A stretch of DNA of 64,000 nucleotides from Dermanyssus gallinae (Eukaryota; Arthropoda; Arachnida; Mesostigmata; Dermanyssidae), in NCBI GenBank assembly GCA_003439945.1, contig QVRM01000987.1, positions 62,001-126,000 of the forward strand, read 5' to 3'. Position 1 is the first letter of the stretch. The number at the start of each line of letters is the position of its first letter. This document shows, piece by piece, positions 33,131 through 45,790 of the stretch. Below the pieces are notes generated by a model, which was not told the DNA's origin, ran no database searches, and saw only the letters and a list, made by a program, of their open reading frames with translations. The position numbers were made by a program, and so were the translations under genes.

Positions 33131-36120
33131 CAGTTAAGGCCTCATAATTGTAACATCATGGTAACAGACGCCGCCCGCAACAACGACACCGCCGATATGT
33201 AAGACGAAAATGTTAAGAGCTATAACTTTGATGCCCAAAGAATCGCAATTTTATGGTACGACCGATAAATGGTGTTTTGTTTCTGCGAATTGGGGAAAAT
33301 CTGAAAAGGTTTCTGTGCTAGAGGATGACGTTTGACATCTGAAGTTATAGTTGAACTTTGTTATGACTGATAGGGAACTCGCGGAACATTTTGGAATCGT
33401 TCCGGCGCGTTTAAGGATATGGTGTTCGGTTAGAAATCTTCCTTAGATTCTGTAAGTAGTTCCTCGCATGCTGGGGGCCGCCCGCAAATTGAACCTTTAT
33501 TCTCATTCACTTCACCACAGCGCCGTTTCCCCGTTAGAAATCGTTGGGCTACTTGCAATGAAACATGGGTTTGCTATGATAACTTAAGTAGGAAATAGCC
33601 CGGACGACATAGTCAGATCTCGTTGTAAAATGCACATATTTATTGAAAATTATCCTAATTTTTTTGTGGATCATCCTAATGGTCACTCACTTAGAAACTA
33701 CGGAATAAAATACACAGACAGTGTATACGGTTTTTGCAGTAAACAACTTCAACATGTTCCAAACAGATTTAGCGTGTATTTCATTAACAAAAAAGGAGGT
33801 ATTTTAGGACAACGAACACCCTTAAAGCCTAACCTACAAATAAGTACTGGACCTGGACCGGGAACTTAATCAGTATCTATCAAATGTATTCAATTGTCTA
33901 CAGTAGACGCAGTACGGCCCCGTCTCTAACTGAGACATTCGTGTGCAAATTTTATAATCATTAATTAAAATTGTATCACCATTCATTAGTACATATTTTA
34001 CGATTTCTTGATCTAGGCTATTAGATAGGCTTTAGAGTTATCGACATAGTGCTATTTATATCACCGTAGATAGGTGGCTAACAAACTAAGCTGAAATTAT
34101 GAGCCAGCGCTGCCGAGTGGGCAGTGTCCCAAATAACCCCCAAAGCCCAAGTGTTTGAGCAGTGCCATCAACCTCGTTCCGCAACCAAAACATGCGAATT
34201 GAATTGTCCCAGAATGCAAGAAATGGAAAATTTCAGAGTGAAGAGAAACAAGAAAGGTTGTTAAAAATACGTCAAGAAAAAGTGCTACACTGTTAAATGA
34301 GCGCCGAGGATGTATACCCAAGCAGTTGCTTAGAGAACGAAAGATTTGCTTTAGCAAGCCTTCCTTTAGGGCCTCATACGCCGCATGGTGAGGGCGGTGA
34401 ACTCGACGGGCGACCAAGACTAAATGACCGAAAGCAACCACCGCTTTTCTTGTCAGTTCAAGATACCTGTTATGAAGAGTTGGGCACGTGTAAAGCTAAA
34501 GCTTAAGGCGAGCAAGTTCAATCATAGTGTCAATCATATGGGGTTAGAGAACCCGTAACCACACGTTAACGCGGAGACAATTGTTCACTCCAAAGTGCTA
34601 ACATAAAAAGTAATTTAATAAAATTCACATATATATAAAAAAAAATCATAGTGTATATAGCTTTCGACTCAGTCAAGACCAAAAAAAAGTTCTGCGTCTG
34701 TTCTGACAACCTGACTGTCTTTTCCTGCAAGGCGATTTTTCTTGAAACAAAGGTTAAACCCCAGCGGCCACACTACGACTAGGGGAACTACTAATACAAA
34801 CAGCCTTTTCATAAAAACGTTTATAATTCTAGGGGAACTACGGTAGATCTGAAGCTAAAAGTGAATACCTTCAAGGCTTAAGCTCTACTCATCATTTACT
34901 GCTGTTTATGTGCAATAAGGCTTTATACTACTTTATGCAAGCTGAAGGACCTCGACATAGCTAAAAACAATCCAGAACGAGAGTATTGTAAAAGTCGTTT
35001 TATCAGGGGAGTCTTTAAAATAGCGACTTGTGCTCCAATAAAGCCCTGACCGAACAACTAGTATACTACGAACTACTTACTGCTTGCCACGAACATTTTA
35101 GGGGCCTGTAAAAATAAATTGGTATCTCAGCATAAACTTTTTCGGACAAAACTATATATGATTTCTACTCCTAATGATGGAGATCGCCACTCAAAGTACA
35201 CAACCTAGTATAGATACTATGCTAGATAGATGTTTCAAGATATGAAGTTTTATGTTTTTAAGGCTATTGTATTCGTACATGTTGAGGGAAACTGGAAGTG
35301 GAACAGACATATCTGCAGGTGAAGACATATCCATACATATAAAGGTATGGACGGAGCATTAGAATCGAGTACGTAATGGTGTCCGGCAACATGCATTGAA
35401 TTGTTCACACACAATTCAGCCGACATATATATTTTTTAAATGTGATGCATTTAAAGTGTACTTAACTATGTTCTGTTACGATACCCAATAGAAAACCATA
35501 TAGCGTGTATATGAGACACAGTACGATTTATTTTCCTTGTGCTTCAGTTTGCTAACGTTTATTTTTTTGTTCTTATCTGATGAAATACCCATATACACGT
35601 CTGCTCATTAATCAAATTATTTTTACTATTTTTGGTTAGTGCTGTTTCCAGACAGTACAAGTTCTAACAGAAAATTGACTATGACTCGATTGACGGTTTA
35701 CAAGTTAATGCCAAAGTGAGCGAAAATGAGAATCTTTCAAGGATTAAACCAGTCCTTATGCTCCGGCAAGTTTTTGTTTCCCCTGTAAAAAAAATATTTT
35801 GAACGCTTCTATTTACGCATTGATGGAATTGCAAATATCATATGGCAGAGTGATTGATTGGCACGATCCGGCAAAACGTGTCAACAAGTCTAAAAACGGT
35901 GACTCTTTCCTCATCCTCTAACGAAAGTGATTATATATATACGTATCGTATATATGTGTATGATAGAAAGATGAAAAACAACCGATCATAGGAAGGATAC
36001 CTGGGGTAACGACCTATGACGCGCTTTCGTCGTAGAAACACGATTAGGTGCGGGACAGCGACCTCCGCCTGCATGCAGTGGAAGAATGGCGGTTGCTATG
36101 CCCTTGGCACCTTGGCTTCC
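33131..36120. other. unrecognised stretch
   Basis: Open frames at 33630-33869 (plus) and 34097-34441 (minus) have no recognisable domain. The rest is AT-leaning. A poly(A) run lies near 34635-34645 and a short TA patch near 35930-35955. No gene can be supported. Confidence 0.4.
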
Positions 36121-36222
36121 ACAACTACAACAAAAACAACGACTACAGCAACAACAGCAACAACAACAACAACAGCAGCAACAACAGCAACAACCGCAAC
36201 AACAACAAAAACAACAACAATA
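36121..36222. repeat. (CAA)n-type trinucleotide tract
   Basis: Imperfect CAA/CAG/AAC units over about 100 bp. The Thr-rich and Asn-rich frames across it are repeat artefacts. Confidence 0.93.
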
Positions 36223-36948
36223 GCCCCTGCAACCCTAGGGAAAGTAAATGTGGCAGCGTCTGCCTGACAGCCGATTTCCTGTCTGAATGTCTCCTTTTAG
36301 AATCTACTACTGCTTATCAGCGCTCTCATAAAGATGTACCTGTGTTTCGGTGACACTAAAAATAGTAATTAGATGATGCTGATGCAAATCATACACAGAA
36401 ATGTCACTCATTCTAATAAGATGACGGTTAGACTCGTACAGCTACGAGTTCGCACACTTTCGTAGTAGTAGTTGTAGTAGCAAGCCAAACGCGTGTTTTG
36501 CTTACCTTATTTGTTGTGCTTAATTAGGCTGATAATGGCTCGGCTTAAAGATACGAATTAGCAAACGTCGCTAAGACTTGTCGAGAGCGTCGAGAGAGCA
36601 TCGCGTGCGTTGGCTTCGAAAGGACGGAAGACGACGCCTCGCGATCAGCCAGAGTTGTTGTCCGACCTTCATTGCCACCCGGCCATCGTTGTCGTCAGCG
36701 TCGTTGTCGTCGTCGCCGCCGCCGCTAAAGCTGCTAGACGAACGAGAAAAATAAACACGCCTACAGTATCGGCTAGGGGAAAGAGAGATAGGTAGGTAGA
36801 AAGATAGAGAGAAAGAAATCCGATAGATAGAGAGAGAGAGAAAGAAAGATATGAAAACCTGACGGCTTGAGACTACTGTTCGTCGATAAAGTATGACAAA
36901 CTAGATGGCGTGCGTGTAACCCTGTCGGCGTACCGCATTGTGGCGCAC
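36223..36948. other. unrecognised, GC-richer with triplets and GA repeats
   Basis: GTC/GCC triplets near 36680-36725 are followed by GATA/GAGA-rich DNA at 36785-36850. No exon was recognised. It could be gene-regulatory, but nothing proves it. Confidence 0.35.
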
Positions 36949-36977
36949 TTACATATATATGTATATATATATATATA

Positions 36978-37062
<85 letters not shown>

Positions 37063-37072
37063 ATACATATGT
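36949..37072. repeat. (TA)n microsatellite
   Basis: A TA run of about 120 bp with a few AATT/TTTA interruptions. Confidence 0.97.
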
Positions 37073-38880
37073 ATAAATCTAAACATTTACGCAATGCCCT
37101 TCGAGATGTGCGAAACAGCCATTGTTTGGTGCTTTGGAGCAGCGCGTCTCTGCGTCTCTACTGTGTTCAAGAGCGGTGCGCCCAGGTAACCGAGGGAGGA
37201 AGGGAGGAGATATCGTGCCGAGAGACCGCGGCGTGAGCGGTCGAACGTGCTGCTGCTGCTGTTGCGCGTCGCCCTCGAATGCGCCGAACAACACGCCGAA
37301 TGTGATTGGAGGGAGGACAAGGAAGCACGGTGTGCGGAAATCGCATGATTGAATCTAGACCTAGACAGTATCATTCTATGGCGGTGTGTTTGTAGTCATC
37401 GTCGTCGATGTCGTCGTCGTTGTTGTTGTCGTCGTCGTCGTCGCCGCCGTAGCGGCGTTACCCTTTGTAACCCAATCGCACTCGCCATTCGGGTGCAACC
37501 GCCAGTGCGACGGGGAGCAAAGAACAACAGCAGCAGCACACATATATGCGTACACACATATATCTATGTACACTTGCATCGCATACATACATACATTCAT
37601 ACACACATATGCATCTACATACAGCAAGCGAGAAGGGGAGGGGAGAAGACACCCATAGCGTTCGGTTGCTACGACGTTCACTAAGCGTAGCGCCGTGTCA
37701 CGGTGTTCCGGTGCCGGTGCCGGGTAGTTTCTCGATTCGAATCTCGGAAATATTGCGATGAAGCGACGCGACACCTGACGTCGCGTCGCTCGATGGAAAT
37801 ATGTGGGCAGGCTCTACCTGCGTCGGGCCGTTGCCGGTCTGTGTTGCAACTGCGCTCTATGACGACTAGATCGGCGTTTGAGATCGCCATCGCATTGAGT
37901 AAGTCCGTCAACCAGACAGTGATTGGACTCACTGACTGCGTAGAGGATCTCTCCAACTCTCTCTCTCTCTCTATGCGGATCTCTCTCGGACTGTAACGCT
38001 GTAAGCATGCTGCGACGTGCGTGTTTGCAATTTTTGTTCTTCTCCAGCTGGTTATAGTATCAATTTCTTCGCGTTACAGTTCTTCATCCGCCGTGCACAT
38101 TGTAAGCGCTGAGGTCCCGGTTGCAATTCGTTACCGATGCTGCTGCTGCTGCTGCTACTACTATTGACTCTGGGTGGTAGAAATGGCAGCCGCACCGGGC
38201 AGGAGCATGGGCCTACGCTAACCGGGGACCCGATATAGATCAGCTGATACAGCCGGTGCTGTATTCTTGCTCGATCCATGGTAGTATGAGCATTGTATCT
38301 ATAGTAACGAGTAAGAAAGCAGCCACTCATGATTTGTGGTATTTTATTTGAATTAAAATCAATGCTCTCTAGCCTAACTATGGGCAGTTAATGACTAATT
38401 TAATAGTTTAGTGTTTACGCACCACTCCTAGCGTGCGTGTTTGTGCTGCGTGGCATGTCTACCAATGGCTGCGTTCATTTGTATTTACATAGAAGTTCAG
38501 GCGGGAAGTGTCCGCTGAGTCCTAGCGAGAGTCAAACATGCCACCGGCGTACCGACGTACTGTGTGGTTTTGTCGTGCGACTCTGTACCGAAATACAAAC
38601 TTTCATGGTCTAAACATGTACGCATTGCACATTGCATCCTACCGGCCCCCTTGCAGTGGCCTCGATTAGGCCAACACCAACAACAACAACAAAGCACAAC
38701 CGACTCAGCGCACGGGTGTCGTATACTACACCAATTAGTACCGTGGGACAGATTCTGGTACTGCGGGTGAGCTCACGCACCACCGAGCCAAGGCTGAGGT
38801 TTCACAGGGCAACAAAGCGAAAGTCCCTATGTCCCTAGTTGCCTGCCACCATTGCCGAAAACGTACGAGCAGCTCAAGTG
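37073..38880. other. CpG-containing, triplet-rich block without recognised gene
   Basis: (CTG)n lies near 37240-37262, (GTC/GTT)n near 37395-37455, (CT)n near 37955-37972 and (CTG)n near 38139-38158. Overlapping frames occur on both strands, none with a domain. Like 16.9-18.3 kb it could include untranslated exons of a host gene. Confidence 0.35.
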
Positions 38881-39010
38881 TGTTCAAGGCAGGTAGGCTT
38901 GTAGGCCTAGAATGAAAAACATCTTTTAAGGCGGTTGTTTTTCAATCTAGACCATCCTCCGTCCCCTACGCGCTTGGAACTCACCCAGTGTAGGCCCAAG
39001 ACAGAAAGCA
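38881..39010 (-). mobile_element. SINE 3'-tail remnant
   Basis: On the minus strand it reads GAGTTCCAAGCGCGTAGGGG, ACGGAGGATGGTCTAGATTG, AAAAACAACC and finally TTTTTCATTCTAGG. This matches the tail of the SINE-like repeats at 55395-55705 and 62840-63200. The CTAG(A)ATT...AATTCTAG ends are self-complementary. Confidence 0.65.
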
Positions 39011-39228
39011 TAAGCGTTAATCGTTACCCCAGTGAGAAATGTGTGGTATAAGCGGCCGTAACCCAGCCTACCACCACGACCACGCTGCCACCACAAGCGG
39101 ATTTTCTTCCTACAACCCATCGCCGACGTACAAAAATCTAGAATATACTCATATAGGCCGCTCGTCTAATAAGCCTAACCATTCTTCCATAAATAGAAGC
39201 AATAGGTTTTTGACCTTCTCCTTCTTGA

Positions 39229-39286
39229 TCTCTCTCTCTCTCTGTCTCTCTCTCTTTCTCTCTCTCTCTCTCTATATATATATATA
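39229..39286. repeat. compound (CT)n-(TA)n microsatellite
   Basis: A CT run with few interruptions passes into TA. The last TA is the target duplication of the mariner that follows. Confidence 0.93.
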
Positions 39287-40471
39287 CAGGTAGTTCAATA
39301 AGTTCTTAGAATGAAAACCAAGAATTTTCCAAATCATGTTTTTAAATTTATCTTATTCGATATACTCCCCGAGATGCTCAATACACTTTTCCCACCAAGA
39401 TTTCAGAGCTTTTATACCTCTTAAGTAGAATTAATAATCAGAGGGGGCCAGGTCTGGAGAATAGGAAGGTTGTTCAATAAGTTCGAACCTCAGTTGGGCC
39501 AGTTTTGCCGATGCTTGCCGGGACTTGTGTGCAGGAGCATTGTCCTGGTGAAACAGGACAACCTTCTTCTGCAAAGCGGGCCGTTTCACGATGAGTTCTT
39601 GCTAAAGGCAGTCTAACAGTCTTGCCTAATATTCTCCTGTGATCGTTTTACCGCTCTCAAGGTCGTCGACCAGCATTATTCTACGTTGGTCTTAAAAAAC
39701 TGTAGCCATCACCTTTCCGGTCAATGCCGTTGTCCGCACCCTCTTCGGAGATCCTTCATCAGGTGCACACCATTGGCAAGATGCTTCTTGGGTCTCGGGA
39801 GTGTAGTGATGGACCCAGCTTTCATCGACGGTCATGAATCTGCGCCAAAAATCCGACGGATTGTTCGACATCTTGGCCAAATTTCGCTGTGAAGCGAAAA
39901 CAGGCGCGTTTTTTTGGCCTTGGTTGAGCAAATGCGGCAGCCATTTTTTCTGAGCTCTTTCATCTTCAAGTTTTCGTGCAGGATGAAATGCACACTACCC
40001 AAACTGATCCCCAAGGCCTCCGCTATCTCCCTAATGTTCACTCGCTTATCTGCGGCAACGATTTTCCGCACCTTTTCCACGTTTTCCTAATCAGTTGCCG
40101 TTTTTGGGCGTTTTGAACGTAGTTCATCCCGGTGCTCCTGCGACCTCTTTTTAACTCATTAATCTAGTTGGAAAGAGTGGCAAAACATGGCGCAGAGTCA
40201 CCGTACACCTCGTCTAACTCAGTTTTCACTTGGGTCGCATTCCAACCTTTGAAATAAAATGCTTGATAACCACTCGAAACTCTTTTTTCTCCATTTTTCA
40301 AAATCACGCCGATACGTTGCACGGGAAAAGCGATCAAACGAAATCGCAACGGCCAATCACCATAATATTTTGACTGCTGGCAGTCGAAAAGTTGCAGTTC
40401 CTAATAGCGGTGGAAGCGCGCCAAAATTCGAATTCTAAAAAGCTCATTCTAAGAACTTATTGAACTACCTG
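39287..40471 (-). mobile_element. inactivated second copy of the mariner
   Basis: The ends CAGGTAGTTCAATAAGTTCT (left) and, reversed, CAGGTAGTTCAATAAGTTCT (right) are nearly those of the element at 8009-9298, and TA flanks both sides. The transposase reads on the minus strand. It has a Trp-to-stop change (TAG) after ATLSN near 40165, a Gly-to-stop change (TAG) near 40088 before ENVEK, further stops near 39613-39630, and frame changes. About 105 bp are missing just after the third catalytic Asp (the join is near 39430). It cannot make transposase but keeps both ends, so an active relative could in principle mobilise it. Confidence 0.93.
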
Positions 40472-40491
40472 TATATATATATATATATATT
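40472..40491. repeat. (TA)n tract abutting mariner copy 2
   Basis: A TA run begins directly at the terminal repeat. Confidence 0.93.
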
Positions 40492-41884
40492 GTCCTTTTG
40501 AACATGGTCTCTGGGAAGTCTTGTTTCAGAGTGTTTCTGAGTGAAATTACTACAATATGTGACACTGGCGTTGTTGCCCAACATAGAAGCATAAAATGTG
40601 CTAGTACGAGACGCCTTATTCGTGAGAAAATTCTGCTCCCTCTGAAGAACATATACCCAGAAGATGCAACCTAGTCGTTTAGAAGAGAATTCGCAAAAAA
40701 TACAGTTGTTTATTAGCGTTCACGCCAAATACCTGCAAATCGTACTCCTACGACCATTCACTAACACTAGAATTCAGACAAATGCGCATCACAATCATTT
40801 TGGGACCAAATATATGGCAATGCGAGTCGTGGTTGCGGAGGGATTAAACGTTTTGTACTAAACGGTAAATTAGGAGTGACCAGTCAAGCTAGTATTCTTC
40901 ACATCGGCGCATACATTCGGAAACAAAAGCCGGTGCTTTCCTCCCGTCGGTTTGTATTGAGTTTGGAATGTTCGACTATCAGACAATGGTCGTCTCAACA
41001 TAGTTCTATAGTAAAGCTGCGTTTGTGTGGTTGTTTTGGGTGATACCAATCCTCGGCTTGCATAGAGTCCAAGGCAGCAGCAGCAACAATAACAACAACA
41101 ACACACAACAACAAGTTGCCAAGGGCAGTCGGAAGCAGTCGTAGCATTGTATAGGTCAGTGCTTTGGACGGCACTCTGGATATGCTATTCACCAATTTAA
41201 TAGGTCACCCGTTATGTTAGGCGCTGTTTCGGACCGGCGGCACAGTGGACACGTTTCCACCACACCTTTCGTGGTGGTGGTGGTGTTGATCGCTTAGATG
41301 AGCCCGAGGCAAACATGAGATGTACCAGGTGGTGGTGGAGGTGGACTATGAGGAATACTGACTGTACGGAAAGGTCGGCAAGTCACCGATCTCCACCGAT
41401 TCGTACGTCAATTGTGAATACGAATACGTGAATAGCATATAAGCGCCACTACTAATTACACGTGCGGCGCAGTAACCTTAGTAGTCAAACGCCTCCGTTA
41501 GAAATAACTAGGCGTATATCGGCTCTGCCGAAACCTTGGCAAAAAGTTGGACCCCTTCTTCCCGGCCCGTCGTACGCCCGTCGGCTACGAAACGGCGCAC
41601 AGTATCTCGTAAACACAATTGAACTACAACCACAACAACAATAAGCCGCATTGTGTCTGCTTCCTTGCCGCCCCCTTGACTGATTTAGTAGCCGGCCCTA
41701 TTAGACAAGGCCCAACTAACCCGTATCGGTTGTCGGTCAATAGCAGCCTCTGCACACACTCTGACGCTACAGTTGTGGTTAGCTATAGAACACGGCGTGT
41801 ACATAATACCGCACTAGCACAGTTACGATAACACGATAAAGCGCGTCTATTTACAGTTACGTATTAGCCGCATTTTGGTATTCA
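40492..41884. other. unrecognised stretch with triplet patches
   Basis: A (CAA)/(CAG) patch lies at 41074-41110 and (GTG)n near 41270-41345. No domain was recognised. Confidence 0.4.
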
Positions 41885-42079
41885 TCATCATCATCAGGTT
41901 GTTTTATTGACATGCTCTTTTACAGGCAATCTGTCACAATGTATGTCAAACTCTGATTTCATTAAAAATACCTATCGTTGGATCACCTGCATCTGTCAAG
42001 TGTAATCACAATATTATATACACACACAAACCTATATAATCTAATCTTGCACAATGTCGAAATTTTATTGATTTAAAAA

Positions 42080-42616
42080 CTAAGAACAATTGTTTTCAGC
42101 ATTTAGTTCCTTCGTTACACGTCTCCTAAAAACACCGACCCGCTCCGTATTTCGGAGGTCCTGCGAGAGCTCGTTCCATACTTTTGGCAGCATGCAGGCT
42201 AGAGAATGCTGCGTTAAGGTCAACCTGCATCTGGGAACCCTGAGTTGGCCCTCATATCGCTGAGACCTGAAGGGGGTGAGTTGGAATTCGAAATCGCAAC
42301 CTGAAGGTAGTTTGCCTTTAACCACCTTATGGGCAAGCACGGCTAAATTTAATCGTGCCAGCTGATCGAATTTGAGTAGTCCGAGTCTGCCGTACCATGG
42401 CGACACGTCGTCCCGACGAGACAGACCAGGTTGGTTCTTATCGCCCTTCCCTTTGTAAAGCGGGATTACCGCTGATGTCTTTAGGCGTTCTGGGAACACC
42501 CCGGTTCTGATCGACATGTTGAAGATCGCAGCTAGAGGGCCTGATAACGCGTCGATTAAATTCAACTGTAATCGACCAGGCACGTTTCCCCCGGCTTCAA
42601 ATAGATCCGATTTCAC
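42080..42616 (-). pseudogene. fused RT start plus C-terminus after deletion
   Basis: This open frame of 178 residues keeps reading across a deletion. Residues 1-60 are the RT 'fingers' start ending YKGKGDKN. The rest is the post-thumb C-terminal block with PRCRLT and PKVWNELSQDL. All RT palm motifs are absent, so there is no polymerase activity. The join preserves frame, which is either luck or recent. Confidence 0.78.
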
Positions 42617-42902
42617 ATTTTTTGCAGCGCAGTGCAGCTCCTGAGCTGTGATATCACTAAAGGAAAGTGAATTAGGCTCGGAGCTCCCTATGCCAGAAAT
42701 GGCGTCGTCTACCGCCTCCCGTTGAGAAAGTCCAGCCGCGGTTTTAGCACCGATTGAGGTGAAAAACTCGTTTAGTGCGTCTATTACTTCCTGGGCCTCT
42801 TCAAGCTCTTGGCCGTCGACAAGCAGACGCTTGGGTATCGTGGCCTTTCTTTTACCACGGCACCAAATTTCATTAAGAGACGCCCACAGTTTTGCAGGCT
42901 GA

Positions 42903-44219
42903 TTACTGACAGCTACAAACTGTTTCTCGAAGTAGGCGTCCCTTTTTTTCTCGGAGCCTCTTCCTATAATGTGCCTGCCACCGCTGCAGCGTCTCCCTAT
43001 CTACGGTCCGTTTGTGAAGCCACCGACGACGTGCTCTGTCAACCACACGTCTTAGCTCAGCCAGTTCATGGCCAAACCAAGGAGCACGATTTACCTTTTT
43101 TGGAGCCCTACGCTGCCTCAACGGGAAACTTTCGTCGAACAGATGTCGAAGCTCCCTATTGTACAATTCGTAAGCCGTATTGGGGTCATCTGAGGCAAGA
43201 ACTGAGGACCAGTCCACCCTGGAGACACCGTCCTCAAAACGCCCTAGGCCCTCATCATTGAGCTTTCGGTAGGCAGAGCAAGCCTCAGGTTTTGCCACAC
43301 ACTGTGACAATAGTGTCGTGCTGCCCGCTAACATGATTCCTACTGGGCAGTGATCGGAAAATACCGTATCAACAACGAAAGGAGTAATCTGTAGATAACG
43401 TTCACAGTTTGCAATAAAAACGTGATCAATGCACGAGCCTAAAGAGACAGCATTAGACCTGAGGTTTGGATGTGTTATCATATTGACTGCATACTTAAAA
43501 CCCTTGCTGGCAAGAGCAGTACAATATTTAACAGAGATAGGGTCCCCTTCTAGTAGGTCAATGTTGGTGTCCCCCATAAGAACACAAGGCAAATCCCCAG
43601 TCGCTGGCAGAATATCGTCAAGTATCTCCATAAGAGTGTTCGACGATCGTATGTCTTTAGAGTATACTCCGACGACATAGCCATCAAAGCCAGGGCGGCG
43701 TAGACGTAGCCTTATGGCCTGTACATTGCCGTCATCGCTAGACTTCATAGCGGTACCCATAAGGTCGAGCGCACACTGCGAATAAATTGTAAGGTCTCCT
43801 CCTTCACCCCCAGGTCTGCAGGCAGATATGGAATTGTAGCCCTGTAAATTGTAAAGAAGTTTGTCAGCCTCCCCAAACCAAGTTTCTCCCACTACGACAA
43901 CATCCCAATCAACGTGTGAGCCGTCCATAAGGGCCGTGAGCTCGTCGAACCTCATCCCGGAACGGAGGTCCCTTGCGTTCACATGTAGACCTGCAAAACT
44001 CGTATAACCGTTGGACACGTCGTCAAGCAGCACCAGTCTACAGAGACGGGATACCTCCAATAGCTCAACGTCCTCAGGTAGTTTGGACATTGCATTGCGA
44101 GGTGTGCCCCATACCGACGGGTCGTACAGGCGGCAAGCCCTTAGCGCCTGCCTGCCTACGGCCTCGGTAGTCAGCATAGAAAGGACGCACCCTGAACCCG
44201 TTCTTTTCCCAATAACCAT
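42903..44219 (-). pseudogene. APE-type endonuclease region of the CR1/L2-like element
   Basis: The 438-residue open frame carries all recognisable APE endonuclease blocks (N in LHVNARD, E in GETWF, D/N in GDTNIDL, DH in CIDHVF, SDH in FSDHCPV). These residues normally bind Mg and cut DNA. The frame closes at CSCQ*, and the continuation is in another frame. The N-terminal 70 residues are not conserved to my eye, and the true start may lie upstream, up to 44551. Confidence 0.8.
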
Positions 44220-44527
44220 GGGACCTCATTCGTGGAGTAGCCGAGGAGTATCCGAGAGGTTCGGTTCTACTCGACCGATCCAATCAAGAGGTTATGATAG
44301 CTTGGACAGACGATATGTGGATAGCTATGCAAATCGCAAAATGTTTGTTGTGCTTCTACCGATGACGAATAGCGCTTTTTCCGGCCTACTCGCATGTACA
44401 CAGCCCCGGTTGCCACTGGCTTGTAATCCGCGCACAGTTCGAGTCTGCTGCAATCATCAGAATTCAGGCACACGCTAACCGAACAGGCTTGCAGACTTTC
44501 TTCGGTGCGATAGAGAGCTGATGAGGG

Positions 44528-44597
44528 GTCAACATGAAACGGTGTTTCCATTATCCATCATGAAACGGGTTGTCCATTATTCATCATGAAACGGGAT
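44528..44597. repeat. short ~26-bp tandem repeat
   Basis: CATGAAACGG is repeated three times with TCCATTAT-x-CAT between the copies. It lies at the 5' side of the CR1/L2-like element and may be part of it. Confidence 0.8.
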
Positions 44598-45029
44598 GTC
44601 CACGGCCTTAGGCAAGCTCAACAAAAAGATACAAGCCATCGTTACTTACCCTTACACATAGAAGCGAAGAGATCTTCTCTGTTGGTCTCTCGCGGCTTTC
44701 CGTGGCGGCAAGCCCGCCACAGCGTGCACTAAACCTTCCATCCCTTCCTGTAACAGGGGCCACCGTATAGCTCTCACCTCGGGATTGCCATGCGTTAAGC
44801 TTAGTCAGTAAAACGCAGACACTACAGAAAATAGACTATTGTGTGCTCTGACCACTGTCAGAGCGCTGTGGGCGAACCGAAAGCGCAAGGACTAAGGAAC
44901 AGACAAATGATTTGTCCTGCTAAGACGTGCCTAACATGAAACTGTAATTTTACCGGTGTGCGCTTTCAGCCTGTTGCTTGTTCGTTGCAGGCACTGATCC
45001 TCCTAATAGGTAGAGACCAAGGTTCAGAT

Positions 45030-45790
45030 TCTAGATAGTTCAATATGTGCCAAATCACCCACCATATAAATATCGCTAACGAATCTTGGAGGGGAATCAC
45101 ACTTGAAAGTTGCCCCTATAAAATGTTTTCCGAGATAATATCAGATAGACTCGACTACTTCCTTAAAAGCACAAACGCAGTACCAGAAACAACATGGATT
45201 CAGAAGGTCGAAGTCAACCCATACGGCCCTGCGCCAATTGCTGGCAGAAATTTGGGAAATTCTATTAGAGCCGAGAAGACCGTTATACGCAATATTTATA
45301 GATCTTAAAGCCGTCTTTGACTTAGCGCCACGAAGTAGCATTACAGATAAGTTAGCTTTGGAGGCAGTGCCGAATCGTTGATTAAAACTTTTGGGCACCA
45401 TTCTTGGGGAGAGTACAGTATACATCGACAACGGTTTAGGAATTGTGTGAAACGGCTAATTGATTATATGGACGAGATGGGGCTTAGTATTAACTTGCAA
45501 AATACAGTAGCAGTTTCGAAGAAATTTCGAAGAGGAGGTCGATTAGCGCAATACGACGTTCTTCACGCCAGGGGTAATGAAGTAAATTTTGTAGATAAAT
45601 TCACCTATCTGGGGGTCACTATGACGTCAAATAGTAGCAGTTTCCGAAAGCATATTGAAAGCAGAGTAGGGAAAGCCATTTGAGTGTTGTAGGTGCTCGA
45701 GATGCTTAGGCCATTGCGATAGATACCACGCCGCAGCATGCCCAGTAGTTCACTCAATAGCTAAACTCGCAAGAAGAGAAAAGATTCGGT
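45030..45790 (+). pseudogene. degenerate non-LTR RT fragment
   Basis: On the plus strand the frame at 45045-45308 gives ESWRGITLESCPYKMFSEII and SDRLDYFLKSTNAVPET, the first RT blocks. In another frame comes RRPLYAIFIDLKAVFDLA then PRSSITDKL (about 45275-45355), which includes the first catalytic Asp. The frame at 45378-45683 gives LIDYMDEMGLSINLQNT and VDKFTYLGVTMTSNSSS, the blocks after the catalytic pair. The palm segment with the Y-x-DD motif is missing between them. Stops and shifts make it dead. The clade is unclear. Confidence 0.75.

Larger units (their letters stand above)
41885..44520 (-). mobile_element. internally deleted CR1/L2-type non-LTR retrotransposon
   Basis: The minus-strand frame 44219-42903 encodes a complete-looking APE endonuclease: LHVNARDLRS, VVGETWF, VLMGDTNIDL, CIDHVFI and SDHCPV are the usual catalytic blocks in order. 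A linker ends RAPWFGHELAEL...R-rich. After one frame change near 42905 the RT starts (LNEIWCRGKRK, QLNLIDALSGPLAAIFNMSI, AVIPLYKGKGDKN). It then jumps in frame, near 42430, straight to a C-terminal block (GLLKFDQLARLNLAVLAHKV...PRCRLTLTQHS...WNELSQDLRN). The RT core with the catalytic YADD is missing. The endonuclease nicks the target and RT would prime there. The 3' end at 41885-41896 is a (TGA)n run. Confidence 0.85.

Noticed and set aside
36016..36353. Thr- or Asn-rich low-complexity protein
   Set aside because: Driven by the (CAA)n tract; no conserved flanks.
39686..39892. Plus-strand 68-residue frame within mariner copy 2
   Set aside because: Antisense shadow of the decayed transposase; the equivalent antisense frame exists in the intact copy.
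41050..41140. Minus-strand DCF...C text as the missing second ITP exon
   Set aside because: The spacing partly fits, but the cysteines come from a (TTG)n patch, there is no splice acceptor AG in place, and the remaining conserved residues are absent.
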